Below, in pieces: positions 8,503 through 17,056 of a stretch of 64,000 nucleotides of DNA. The notes beneath the pieces were generated by a model that had not been told where the DNA came from, did no database searches, and saw nothing but the letters and a program-made list of their open reading frames with translations. The stretch's first letter is position 1. Each line of letters starts with the position of its first letter. The DNA is taken from assembly GCA_023398815.1 (NCBI GenBank), contig JAEWRW010000031.1, positions 1 to 64,000 of the forward strand, read 5' to 3'. The stretch is from Bacillota bacterium (GTDB lineage: Bacteria; Bacillota; Clostridia; Christensenellales; UMGS416). The translations under genes were made by a program, and so were the position numbers.

Positions 8503-8985
8503 TCAATCCGAGCGCACACGCACGGCACTCTCGTCGTCCTCCGGGGCTTCAAACTGGAACAGGCACTTTTCCAGCAGGCCATCGTCCACGTAGTAGGCAT
8601 CGCTGCGGCCTGCCAGCACCTCTCGGTTCCTCGCCGCAATGTGCGCCTGCCACACTTCGTCCGGCGGGTCGATCCAGTGCCATTCGCACGGAAGGCTCCG
8701 ACCCCGGAAGAACGCCGTGGTGGCCCGCCGATCGGCCCGCGTCCATGCCGCGCCATCAAAGAGCACAGTAGTGTCGGCGGCCACCAACGTCGCCGCCAGC
8801 TCAAGGAGGTATTGCTGGGCGCGTGCCAGCGCTTCGTCGTACCGGTCGCCCAGAGGCTCGGGGAACAGGCGGAGCATCAGCTCGTCGGTAGAGAGATACA
8901 CCGCTGGATGTTCTTCCATCCGTCGTCGGGCGTAAGTTGTTTTCCCTGCGCAGGGCTTGCCGCACAGCAGAATGGCTTTGGCCAA
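8503..8985 (-). CDS. P-loop ATP-binding protein / predicted kinase (AAA_33 type)
   Basis: A 160-residue protein beginning with beta1 and Walker A (AILLCGKPCAGKTTYARR), followed by VYLSTDELMLRLFP (switch/substrate Asp) and VLFDGAAW (Walker B-like). This is the layout of small kinases related to zeta toxins and polynucleotide kinases; the substrate is unknown. The best start is TTG 8985 with GAAAGGAG six bases upstream. Sequence further upstream belongs to the intergenic repeat. It ends 14 bp from the htpG promoter. Confidence 0.75.
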   Translation of the reverse strand: MAKAILLCGKPCAGKTTYARRRMEEHPAVYLSTDELMLRLFPEPLGDRYDEALARAQQYLLELAATLVAADTTVLFDGAAWTRADRRATTAFFRGRSLPCEWHWIDPPDEVWQAHIAARNREVLAGRSDAYYVDDGLLEKCLFQFEAPEDDESAVRVRSD

Positions 8986-9057
8986 GGCTTTCTCCTTTCT
9001 CAGGGATCTCGTGGTTGTCAGGGTTGGGGGCGTGCCGCCCCCCCTGCCAGAGAGCCC

Positions 9058-9451
9058 TCTCTCGCCCGAACCGACCGACGATTTATTCGGCGGGAGGAAC
9101 GCGCTCCCGGCATAGGGCAGAAAGCAGACCCTCCGCCCGCAGGCACGTTCCTTCCACGAAAGGGACGAGAGCACCAGCAAAGAACCCGCACGGCGACCTG
9201 TGCGTCCATTAGAACGAGCAGAGAGAGAAGAACCTCCCGCCGATTCATTCGGCGGGAGGAAAGACAGAGTCAGCACGAACAACAGAAAAGGTCCGCCCGC
9301 AGGCGCGTTGTATTCTAGAAACACGCATGAGAGCTACATTTTGTGATCGTCCGGCGACCTGTGCGCCGGGCGATCCGACGAACTCGGGGACAAGTGCTCC
9401 AAATCGCAGGTGGCGCGGTAGCGACACCTGCGAAAGGCTGCGCCAGCAGCC
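9058..9451 (-). repeat. 3'-end multi-hairpin element, copy 1 (full plus degraded tandem copy)
   Basis: Read in the direction of the gene that precedes it (9452-10441, minus strand), the hairpins are H4 9436-9451, abutting that gene's stop codon, H3 9404-9433, H2 9345-9375 (loop ACCTGTG on the plus strand) and H1 9233-9259 (loop TTCAT). A second, decayed H2/H1 pair covers about 9058-9195. H3 here uses a different stem from the other copies (CGCAGGTG with CACCTGCG) while keeping its flanks. Same family as the copies at 17.1, 29.6, 31.9, 41.9, 44.5, 46.9, 48.3 and 50.4 kb. Confidence 0.8.
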
Positions 9452-10441
9452 TCACCAGTGGCAGCTGCCGTCCCGCATGGCATCTAGCACCTTCTTCTGC
9501 GCCTCGGCGTCGGGCAGGGGCAGGGGCCCGTGCACGTCCTGGGCAAGAATGCCGTAGGTGGCGGGCAGGCGCTCCTGCAGCATGCGCTGGCGCACATTGG
9601 CCACGCCAGACATGTGGGTGGGCGCGTGCCAGTCGGGGTGCAGCTTGGGCGCATCCAGGTCAATCTCGCCGGTCACGATCACGTTGGGCTCAAAGCCCGC
9701 GTCGTGGCGGATGTGCCCCCAGTGATCGATGATGGAGGAGCGGCCCGCAGCGTTGAAGCGCCAGTCCTTGGCCGTGACGAGGTGCACGTGGTTGTCGTTG
9801 GCGCGGGTGCGCAGCGTGGCCTCGCCGATGTCGTCGTACCAGCCGTAGCCCAGCGTGGGGTGGAAGATCACTTCAGCGCCGCCCAGCACCAGTGCCCGCG
9901 TGGGCTCGGGGAACATCATGTCGTAGCAGATCGTCAGCCCCACACGGCCAAAGTCGCAGTCAAACACATCGAAGGTGTCGCCGGGGGCGCACTGCCATGC
10001 CTCGATGGCCGGCAGCTGTACCTTGCGGTAGTGGCCCACGATGGTGCCGGCACGATCAAAGAGCGCCGCCACGTTGTACACCGTGCCGTCCAGGCGCTTG
10101 AAGTAGCAGCCGACGACGTACATCTTGAACTCCCGCGCTAGGGCGGAGAGTTCCTCCTCCACAGCGGGGACGGAGCGATCCACCAGGGTGGGGAAGACGT
10201 TGGTCTCGGTGGTGTCGTAGAGGTAGTTGCCCAGCATCGCCATGTCCTCACAGGTGGTGACGATGTCACAGCCGGCCTCGCCCGCCCGGCGCACCAGGGC
10301 CGCCGTCACAGCGATGGCAGGCCGCACGTGTTGGGCGAGGATCGCCTCCACATCGGGCTGGTAGCCGGCCTCCAAGGGATGGTAGGGCCGGGGCGGCTGA
10401 GGGTAGGTCGGTTGGATGGCGCCAACGGTGATCTTGCGCAT
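9452..10441 (-). CDS. Carbon-nitrogen hydrolase (nitrilase superfamily)
   Basis: A 329-residue cytosolic amidase/nitrilase-fold enzyme. The catalytic triad is visible: Glu in VTTCEDMAML, Lys in GHYRKVQLP and the nucleophilic Cys in GLTICYDMMFPE. The C-terminal half follows the family pattern (GGAEVIFHPT, RTRANDNHVHLVTA). The substrate is unknown; the fold covers amidases, carbamoylputrescine and beta-ureidopropionate hydrolases. ATG 10441 follows CGGAGGT; a GTG three codons upstream is less well placed. The copy-1 palindromic element starts right after its stop. Confidence 0.88.
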   Translation of the reverse strand: MRKITVGAIQPTYPQPPRPYHPLEAGYQPDVEAILAQHVRPAIAVTAALVRRAGEAGCDIVTTCEDMAMLGNYLYDTTETNVFPTLVDRSVPAVEEELSALAREFKMYVVGCYFKRLDGTVYNVAALFDRAGTIVGHYRKVQLPAIEAWQCAPGDTFDVFDCDFGRVGLTICYDMMFPEPTRALVLGGAEVIFHPTLGYGWYDDIGEATLRTRANDNHVHLVTAKDWRFNAAGRSSIIDHWGHIRHDAGFEPNVIVTGEIDLDAPKLHPDWHAPTHMSGVANVRQRMLQERLPATYGILAQDVHGPLPLPDAEAQKKVLDAMRDGSCHW

Positions 10442-10512
10442 GACGGACACCTCCGATTTGGGTTGGCACCATCATACCGCGGCCGCCGGGGCGGTGCAAC
10501 GGGGCGTTTTGC

Positions 10513-10545
10513 TGACGCTTCGCTTTCGCGGCGGCCGCGAAGCAG
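10513..10545 (+). repeat. Fragment of the 3'-end element (H3 only)
   Basis: The sequence begins TGACGCTTCGCTTTCGCGGC and matches the start of the copies at 31.9 and 46.9 kb, including the TGA. Only H3-like sequence remains. It is not behind a gene of matching orientation, so it is probably a relic. The rest of 10442-10730 shows no gene. Confidence 0.45.
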
Positions 10546-10732
10546 CTGCAGGGAGCGGGAAGGCACTCTGCGAAGTTCCCCGGGCCGGATGGGTCTGCCG
10601 CAGGCTTACAGTTTGCAGGCTGGTAGCAGGAGCAGAGCTTTCAAATACCCTGCTGGGGGGGGGAGCGGGAAGGCGGATGGTGGTGGGACTTGCTGACAGG
10701 AGGATGGCTGCAGTGCTTAGCCGGGGGCGTTG

Positions 10733-10827
10733 CCGAACGGAACTTTGCACCGCCTTGTGGCGGTGAGACCTTTGCTTAGCAAAGGTCTGGAAGCTCCGTT
10801 CGGTTGGACGCGCCTTCGGACGCGTCC
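10733..10827 (+). repeat. Three-way-junction structured element plus hairpin
   Basis: An outer stem (10733-10741 with 10795-10803) encloses two perfect hairpins (10748-10765 and 10766-10788), giving a three-way junction. It is followed at once by a GGACGCG/CGCGTCC hairpin (10806-10827) that overlaps a 16-bp palindrome. The same plan recurs at 48565-48647 with different stem sequences. It lies 90 bp upstream of an ABC exporter operon, so a leader role is possible, but recurrence elsewhere favours a repeat family. Confidence 0.6.
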
Positions 10828-10917
10828 GAATTGTATAGCCAAGGTACCGGATGTTTTGTGTTACAATAGGATAGATTGTGACAAAGAGATAGCAGAGCAT
10901 GGAAGGGAGACGGAGCG

Positions 10918-12645
10918 TTGATCGGACGTTTTATGCGCCGCTATGGCTGGCGCTACGGGCCGGGCGTGGGGTTCCTGTTGCTGTCCAGCTACGTGCAGAC
11001 GCTGGCCCCGCTGTACCTGGGCAACGCCATTGACCTTTTAGAGGCGAGGCCCATCGACCAGGCCGCCGTGTACCGGCAGGTGCTGTGGCTGCTGCTGGCG
11101 GCGCTGGCCACCTTCGTCACCCGCTTCATCTGGCGCTATTTCATCATTGGCAACGCGCGCAACATGGAGTGCTTCCTGCGGGAGGAACTCTTCGACCACC
11201 TGCAGCGCATGCCGGTGGATTTCTTCAACCACCAGAAGACCGGCGACCTTATCGCCTACGCCATCAACGACGTCAACGCCGTGCGCATGACCTTCGGCCC
11301 GGCGGTGTCGCTGCTCCTCTCGGGCGTGGGCGTGGGGCTCTTCTCGGTCATTACCATGGTGCAGGCGGTGCACCCCACATTGACGGCCATCGCCCTCCTG
11401 CCCATTCCCTTCTCCATCGCGGCGGTGTATTGCATCGGCCAGCAGGTGCAGCGGCGCTTCCGCCGCGTGCAGGAGATGTTTGCCGATGTCTCCGGCACCG
11501 TGCAGGAGAATCTGGCCGGCATGCGGGTCATCAAGGCCTTTGCCCAGGAGGCTGACCAGATTGAGCGCTTCACCGGGCAGAGCGACGACATGCGCCAGGC
11601 CAATGTCGACCTCGTGCGCACCTCCTCCACCATTGAGCCGCTCATCAAGATCCTCTTTGGTGTGAGCTTCCTCATCACCATGGTCTATGGCGGGGGCATG
11701 GTGCTCGATGGCACCATCAGCTTGGGCAGCTTTGTGGCCTTCAATGGGTACCTGGCGATGATCCTGCAGCCGGTGCTGTCGGTGGGGCGGGTGGTGAACC
11801 TGCTGCAGCGCGGCGTGGCGTCCTTCAAGCGCCTGAGCGAGGTCATCAACGCCCCCAGCATCCCCGAGAGGGAGGAGGCTGACCTGCCCGCGCCCCTCGC
11901 CGGGGCGGTGGAGGCCCGTAACCTCACGTTTACCTATCCTGCGGGCGGCGAGCCGGCCCTCAAGGATGTCAGCTTCACCATCGCGCCGGGGCAGGTGCTG
12001 GGCGTGGTGGGGCCCACGGGTTGCGGCAAGACGACGCTGACCCACCTCATCATGAAGTTCTACGACGCGCCGGAGGGCATGCTCTTTGTGGATGGGCAGG
12101 ACGTCAACACCCTGCCCGCCCGGGGCCTGCGCCGGCAGATCGCCTACGTGCCCCAGGACGGGTTCCTCTTCAACACCACCGTGGAGGACAACATCCGCTT
12201 CTATGAGCCCGACCGCAGCCGGCAGGAGGTGGAGCGCGCCGCCACCCAGGCGGGCCTGGCGCAGGAGCTGGCCAGCTTCCCCCAGGGGTATGAGACCGTG
12301 GTGGGCGAGCGTGGCAACCACCTCTCCGGCGGGCAGAAGCAGCGGGTGGCCATCGCCCGGGCGCTCATCCGCGACCCCAGGCTCATCGTGCTGGACGACG
12401 CGCTGAGCGCCGTGGACAACCGCACCGAAAAGCTGGTGCTGGGCAACCTCAAGCATGGCTTCGCCGGTCGCACCACGGTCGTGGTAGCCCATCGGTTGAG
12501 CTCGGTGGAGCATGCCGACCTCATTCTCTACCTGGAGAATGGCCGTGTGCGGGAGAGGGGCACCCACCGGGAGCTGCTGGCCCTGGGCGGCGGCTATGCC
12601 GCGCTGTGGCGCAGGCAGATGGAAGAGGGGAGGGACGCGGGATGA
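10918..12645 (+). CDS. Heterodimeric ABC exporter, subunit A
   Basis: A 575-residue half-transporter with six N-terminal transmembrane helices (about 1-300) and a C-terminal nucleotide-binding domain with Walker A GPTGCGKTT, Q-loop YVPQDGFLF, signature LSGGQKQRVAIARAL, Walker B LIVLDDALSAVD and H-loop VVAHRLSSVE. The residue after the Walker B Asp is Asp, not the catalytic Glu, marking a degenerate site as in BmrC or TM287. TTG 10918 is the likely start, with AGGGAGA about eight bases upstream. It overlaps subunit B by 4 bp. Confidence 0.93.
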   Translation: MIGRFMRRYGWRYGPGVGFLLLSSYVQTLAPLYLGNAIDLLEARPIDQAAVYRQVLWLLLAALATFVTRFIWRYFIIGNARNMECFLREELFDHLQRMPVDFFNHQKTGDLIAYAINDVNAVRMTFGPAVSLLLSGVGVGLFSVITMVQAVHPTLTAIALLPIPFSIAAVYCIGQQVQRRFRRVQEMFADVSGTVQENLAGMRVIKAFAQEADQIERFTGQSDDMRQANVDLVRTSSTIEPLIKILFGVSFLITMVYGGGMVLDGTISLGSFVAFNGYLAMILQPVLSVGRVVNLLQRGVASFKRLSEVINAPSIPEREEADLPAPLAGAVEARNLTFTYPAGGEPALKDVSFTIAPGQVLGVVGPTGCGKTTLTHLIMKFYDAPEGMLFVDGQDVNTLPARGLRRQIAYVPQDGFLFNTTVEDNIRFYEPDRSRQEVERAATQAGLAQELASFPQGYETVVGERGNHLSGGQKQRVAIARALIRDPRLIVLDDALSAVDNRTEKLVLGNLKHGFAGRTTVVVAHRLSSVEHADLILYLENGRVRERGTHRELLALGGGYAALWRRQMEEGRDAG

Positions 12646-14393
12646 AGGAGCGGAAGCAGACGAGCATCGGGCGGCTGGCCCGGCTTACCCTACCCTATTG
12701 GCGGGCACTTCTGGTCTGTGCGCTCTGCGTGCTGGCCGTCAACGGGTCGGAGCTTTTGAAGCCCTACCTCATGGGCGTGCTCATTGACGACTTCCTGGTG
12801 GGCAAGAAGGTCGCCCACGGCCTCTACTCCACCACGGGGCTGGCCGTCATCTATTTTGCCACCATCGTGGTGGGGTCGCTCTGCGCCCTGTGGCAGGCGC
12901 GGCTCATCAACCGCGTGGGGCAGGATATCCTGCACAATCTGCGCGTCAAAGTCTTTGGCCACATCCACCGCATGACGCTCAAGGCCCTTGACCGCTTCAG
13001 CACCGGGCGGCTCATCACCCGTGCTACCAACGACATTGAGACCCTCAATGAGTTTTACGGCGACGTGCTGGTGAACCTCTTCCGCGATGTGTTCCTGCTC
13101 GCGGGCATCGTCGTCGTGATGCTGAAGATGGACGCGCGGCTGGCGGCGGTGGGCTTCACGGCGGTGCCCCTGATTCTCATCGTCACGCTCTCCGTGAAGC
13201 GCGTCCTGCGGCGCAACTTCGCCTCCATGAAGGCATTGATCGGCCGCATCAACGGCTTCTTTGCGGAGAACATGGCTGGCATGCGCATCGTGCAGGCCTT
13301 CAACCGCCAGCGGGAGAAGATGGCCGAGTTCCGCGATCTCAACACCAAATACTTCCGCACGACGATGATACAGGTGACGATGAACTCGGTGTTGCGGCCC
13401 ATCATGGAGGTCATCAACTCCCTGGCCATCGCGCTGCTGGTTGTCTATGGGTACCACCGCATCAGCGGCAACCTCCTGGAGATCGGCGTGCTCTACGCCT
13501 TCACCACCTACATCAAGCAATTCTTTGACCCCATCAACGACCTGGCCGAGAAGTACAACACCATCCAGTCGGCGCTGGTGTCGGCCGACCGCGTCTATGA
13601 GCTGCTGGACGACCCCGACCCGCTGGAGGACCTGGAGAGCGGCACCCACGGCGGTGAGGTGCAGGGGCGGGTGGAGTTCCGCAACGTCTGGTTTGCCTAC
13701 GAGGGGGAGGACTGGGTGCTGCGGGATGTGTCGTTCGCCGTGGACCCGGGCGAGCGTATCGCCTTTGTGGGGGCCACCGGCGCGGGCAAGACGACGATCA
13801 TCAACCTCATCTCCCGCTTCTATGTGCCCCAGCGCGGGCAGATTCTGGTGGACGGGGTGGACTTGGCCGATTGGAAGCTCGGCGACCTGCGCCGGGGGGT
13901 CTCGGTGGTGCTGCAGGATGTGGTGCTCTTCTCCGGCACCATTGCCGATAACATCCGTGTCAACGCCGACATGGGCGACGACGAGGTGGCCGACGCCCTG
14001 CGCCAGTCCATGGCGCTGGAGTTTGTGATGGACCAGCCCGGCGGGCTGCACGCCGACGTGACCGAGCGGGGCACGACCTTCTCCACCGGCGAGCGGCAGC
14101 TCCTGTCCTTCGCCCGGGCCATCGCCCACCGCCCGGCCATTCTGGTGCTCGATGAGGCCACCGCCAACATCGACAGCCATACCGAGGCCCGCATCCAAAC
14201 CTCCATCGAGCGTATTTCCGAGGGGCGCACATCCATCTTCATCGCCCACCGCCTTTCCACAGTGCGGGGGTGTGACCGTATCTACGCCCTGCAGGACGGC
14301 GGCATTGTGGAGCAGGGCAGCCACGAGGAGCTGATGTGCCACAACGGCCTCTATCGTCGGCTCTATCTGGCGCAGTTTGAGCAGGCCGGGTGA
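12642..14393 (+). CDS. Heterodimeric ABC exporter, subunit B
   Basis: A 583-residue partner of the preceding gene, with its ATG overlapping that gene's TGA. It has six TM helices and an NBD with Walker A GATGAGKTT, degenerate signature FSTGERQLLSFARAI and intact Walker B LVLDEATANID with the catalytic Glu. The defects are complementary: one consensus ATP site should form from B's Walker motifs and A's intact LSGGQ. Likely exports drugs, lipids or peptides; the substrate is unknown. Confidence 0.93.
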   Translation: MKERKQTSIGRLARLTLPYWRALLVCALCVLAVNGSELLKPYLMGVLIDDFLVGKKVAHGLYSTTGLAVIYFATIVVGSLCALWQARLINRVGQDILHNLRVKVFGHIHRMTLKALDRFSTGRLITRATNDIETLNEFYGDVLVNLFRDVFLLAGIVVVMLKMDARLAAVGFTAVPLILIVTLSVKRVLRRNFASMKALIGRINGFFAENMAGMRIVQAFNRQREKMAEFRDLNTKYFRTTMIQVTMNSVLRPIMEVINSLAIALLVVYGYHRISGNLLEIGVLYAFTTYIKQFFDPINDLAEKYNTIQSALVSADRVYELLDDPDPLEDLESGTHGGEVQGRVEFRNVWFAYEGEDWVLRDVSFAVDPGERIAFVGATGAGKTTIINLISRFYVPQRGQILVDGVDLADWKLGDLRRGVSVVLQDVVLFSGTIADNIRVNADMGDDEVADALRQSMALEFVMDQPGGLHADVTERGTTFSTGERQLLSFARAIAHRPAILVLDEATANIDSHTEARIQTSIERISEGRTSIFIAHRLSTVRGCDRIYALQDGGIVEQGSHEELMCHNGLYRRLYLAQFEQAG

Positions 14394-14432
14394 GGGCGAG
14401 TCAGCGCCTTACCCCTGCCAAATGAAACCGCA

Positions 14433-14460
14433 AACAGGCCATCCGTTTGGGTGGCCTGTT
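14433..14460 (+). terminator. Terminator of the ABC exporter operon
   Basis: A hairpin with arms at 14433-14444 and 14449-14460 (9 perfect pairs plus a short extension), 40 bp after the stop of subunit B. It is followed by a GGGTT stretch and a weak U-tract. Confidence 0.65.
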
Positions 14461-14473
14461 GGGTTCCACATTG

Positions 14474-14578
14474 CTATTTCTTGATCAGCTTTGACGGCTC
14501 AAAGTATTTCGCGAGGGTCTCGGTGCTGAAGAGGGACCATGGTTCCAGATCAGACCCAGCAATATGAACCGGGGATTT
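14474..14578 (-). pseudogene. C-terminal gene remnant
   Basis: On the minus strand, about 34 codons run from a stop (TAA) to a TAG at 14474-14476 and encode a protein-like tail ending TETLAKYFEPSKLIKK. There is no start codon or upstream part. It lies at the edge of the AT-rich island and is probably the leftover end of a deleted gene of unknown family. Confidence 0.3.
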
Positions 14579-14613
14579 CCTTTATTTGGTCTGGTGGGTG
14601 TTTGAAGGTTCAC

Positions 14614-15345
14614 CTATACATTTTCGATGAAAACAATATTGAGCCTGTTGTATTCATTAAGCAAGTTGTTTGATATTTCCTCAATGTTCTTTTTGTTTTT
14701 AGTTACAATTTCCATTTCTGCACATAGATTATTTTCTGCACCACCTATCAAAAAGTCTGGCATTGCCACCTTTTTTATCGCTGGATAGCAATCAATGCAA
14801 TCAAGCGCAAGACTAATAAAATGATTGATGGTACCAAGATATGTATTATAAAGATCAAGTCCTTCAAGAACAGGCCTCATAGCCATAAGCTTTGCAATAT
14901 AATCAAACCTATATTCATCAAGCTGATCGAGTGATTTGTTCATTGATTCTTGGGGGATTAACAATTCGCTATTTGGCCTATTTTGCTGAGCATACTCAAT
15001 AATTCTTTGCTCCTGAAAAAGAGCATTGTTGATTGCGCCCATTGTTTTTAGGTGTATTCCAACCAGATTCTCAAGTTGTTCAATATGCCTTGATGAATGA
15101 AACTGCTTAACGCTATTCTCTCTCTCAAATTTGATTGTGAAGTAAGCAACAAGGAAGCCGGCTATCGAGGCTAGTACCGATCCAAATAACTCACCAAAAA
15201 ACGATATCCATGTTGAGTCATCACCGGAAACTCTAAAACTAAATGGGTTGTGGGTTATTACTACGAGATTTGTTATTAGCGCAAGTGTAAAGGCAAAAGC
15301 AAATATAGAGATAACTGAGATGAAAACTATCCTTAACTTAGTCAT
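14614..15345 (-). CDS. AT-rich membrane-anchored hypothetical protein
   Basis: A 243-residue protein with two N-terminal transmembrane segments (about residues 7-29 and 49-72) and a long, probably helical cytoplasmic part (RHIEQLENLVGIHLKTMGAI). This layout recalls phage or defence-island membrane proteins, but I recognise no domain. Its DNA is far richer in A+T than the rest of the window, with AT-ending codons, which is strong evidence for horizontal transfer. ATG 15345 is preceded by a purine-rich AGGAGCC-like site. No neighbour explains its job. Confidence 0.65.
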   Translation of the reverse strand: MTKLRIVFISVISIFAFAFTLALITNLVVITHNPFSFRVSGDDSTWISFFGELFGSVLASIAGFLVAYFTIKFERENSVKQFHSSRHIEQLENLVGIHLKTMGAINNALFQEQRIIEYAQQNRPNSELLIPQESMNKSLDQLDEYRFDYIAKLMAMRPVLEGLDLYNTYLGTINHFISLALDCIDCYPAIKKVAMPDFLIGGAENNLCAEMEIVTKNKKNIEEISNNLLNEYNRLNIVFIENV

Positions 15346-15950
15346 ATTTGGCTCCTCTTTCTAACTAGGTTTATGCACTAATTGTCAATTGCAAGTAATA
15401 AATACAAAAGATTTATATGAATATAGTATATTCCTCCCATCTGATGTCAGTTCCTTCTACTATTTTGGTTCCTTTCCATGAACTATCTGGAGTTTTCATC
15501 CTCGAAGAACAGGCAGACTGTCTTCCCAAGCACTTTGCATTTGTATCGGATGCCAAGCCCCCCGCCTTCAAGGAAGCAGCGGGTCTATTGTCCAACACGC
15601 GATCCAGCCTCATAATGGCCGATTCGTAAATCACAAGATATGGTAGGAAGGAGGACAATATGCATAGAAGTATATACATATGGATTTTGGAGGGTTGTAC
15701 AATGCTCTCTAAGCTAGCTCATTACCAAACGTTCTATCCATGACTTGCTGGCGACTTCACCGCGGTACAGAAATAAACAAGAACGAAAATTAACAGGGAT
15801 TTGAACCGCTGAGTCTAGATATGGTATTGATCGTTGCTTCCAAAGATATTCTGTGAATCCGGCAACATTCTGGCAACAAAGTTTATCCGTTCTGACCTGT
15901 AATGCCCCGCAGAAACCACGTAATTCCGTAGGCCTCTACGGGGCATCACA
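15346..15950. other. AT-rich region without a clear intact gene
   Basis: The only notable frame is on the minus strand at 15413-15679 (88 codons), ending MKTPDSSWKGTKIVEGTDIRW and so on. It looks protein-like but lacks a ribosome site and is interrupted in character by a GC-rich patch at 15555-15600. Around 15792-15815 a T-arm-like stretch (GGTTCAAATCCC on the minus strand) may be a decayed tRNA 3' end of the kind used as an attachment site. Near 15900-15945 is an ATGCCCCG/CGGGGCAT inverted repeat. Confidence 0.35.
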
Positions 15951-15953
15951 CCC

Positions 15954-15984
15954 TTGACTTTGACGCCGCGTCAACTGCTATGCT
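15954..15984 (+). promoter_or_regulatory. MerR-type promoter with 19-bp spacer and operator dyad
   Basis: TTGACT (15954-15959) and TATGCT (15979-15984) are separated by 19 bp. The spacer contains a perfect dyad, TTGACG-CCG-CGTCAA (15960-15974). Over-long spacers with a central dyad are the hallmark of MerR-activated promoters, so the regulator downstream is probably autoregulated. Confidence 0.75.
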
Positions 15985-16007
15985 CAATCCAGAAAGGGGA
16001 GTGACCC

Positions 16008-16994
16008 ATGGCGCTTGTCACCATTCGCGACCTCAGCCGGGGCTGGGGCCTCTCCACCCGCACGCTGCGGTATTGGGAGCAGATCGGCCTCATCGCCAGT
16101 GTGCGCGGGCCAGGCTATGCCTACCGCGCCTACGACGAGGCGGCGGTGGCGCGCATCCGGCAGATCGTGGTGCTGCGCCGCCTGCGGGTGCCGCTGCGGG
16201 CCATTGAGGCCGTGCTGCGGGATGGCACTGTGGCCGCGCTCGTCGATGCCCTTGCCGCCCAGCGGGCCGAGCTCGACGACCGGATGGCGGCGCTGGCTAC
16301 GGTGCGGGGCGTGGTAGATGCCCTCATCAGCAGGCTGCGGGGCTGCCCGGCGGGCGACGCCCTCCGGCTGCTTGGGGAGGATGAGGTGACGGCGCTGGTG
16401 GCTGCTCTGCCCCTTTCCAATCCGATTGCACGGGAGGAAAAGCCGATGGAAGACCTAAACCGGGCCAACGAGACACTCAACGAACTGACCGATGTGCGCA
16501 TCCTGTGGCTGCCGCCGGCCACCGTGGCCGCCAGCCATGTGGTGGGCGACGAGCCCGAGTACCACGCGGGCAAGGCCCTCGACCAGTGGGTGATGGACAC
16601 GGGGCTTGCCGACCGCAAGCCCGACCTGCGGCACTATGGCTTCAACCACCCCAACCCCGTGGACGAGACGGGCTTCCACGGGTACGAGATGTGGGTGACG
16701 ATCCCCGACGACATGGAGGTGCCGCCGCCCTTTGCGCGCAAGCAGTTTGCAGGCGGGCTCTACGCCGCCCACATGATTCAAATGGGCAACTTCCACGAGT
16801 GGGAGTGGCTGTTCCAGTGGGTGATGAAGAGCCCCGAATACGAGTTTGCCGGCGACATGCAGGATCAGGAGCACATGATGGGCCTCATGGAGGAGCACCT
16901 CAACTACATCGGGCACATCCGCCAGGGCGTGGCCCCCGCCGAGCCCGAGGGCATGCAGCTCGATCTGCTTATCCCCGTGCGCAAGCGGGGGTAG
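16008..16994 (+). CDS. MerR family regulator with GyrI-like effector domain
   Basis: A 328-residue transcription factor. Residues 1-75 form the winged helix (IRDLSRGWGLSTRTLRYWEQIGLI, then AYRAYDEAAVARIRQI). A dimerising coiled coil follows (about 76-125). Residues about 155-325 resemble the GyrI/BmrR small-molecule-binding domain (GYEMWVTIPDDMEV, FAGGLYAAHMIQMGNFHEWEWL). ATG 16008 is preceded by AAGGGGAG. No divergent target gene is present, so it may act on its own promoter and at distant sites. Confidence 0.9.
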   Translation: MALVTIRDLSRGWGLSTRTLRYWEQIGLIASVRGPGYAYRAYDEAAVARIRQIVVLRRLRVPLRAIEAVLRDGTVAALVDALAAQRAELDDRMAALATVRGVVDALISRLRGCPAGDALRLLGEDEVTALVAALPLSNPIAREEKPMEDLNRANETLNELTDVRILWLPPATVAASHVVGDEPEYHAGKALDQWVMDTGLADRKPDLRHYGFNHPNPVDETGFHGYEMWVTIPDDMEVPPPFARKQFAGGLYAAHMIQMGNFHEWEWLFQWVMKSPEYEFAGDMQDQEHMMGLMEEHLNYIGHIRQGVAPAEPEGMQLDLLIPVRKRG

Positions 16995-17025
16995 CGCTAC
17001 CCAGCGACGAAGAACAACGACAAAC

Positions 17026-17051
17026 AGTCCCTCTCCCGTGGGAGAGGGACT
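17026..17051 (+). terminator. Hairpin after the MerR gene
   Basis: A 12-base arm AGTCCCTCTCCC, loop GTG and the matching arm, 32 bp past the stop. The same CCCTCTCC hairpin recurs at 17323-17348, so the pair brackets the repeat element between them. No U-tract. Confidence 0.5.
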
Positions 17052-17056
17052 TAGAG

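Noticed and set aside
15792..15815. tRNA-like T-arm on the minus strand
   Set aside because: Contains GGTTCAAATCCC, but the T-stem does not pair properly and no anticodon, D-arm or acceptor stem can be built around it. Kept only as a possible decayed attachment site.
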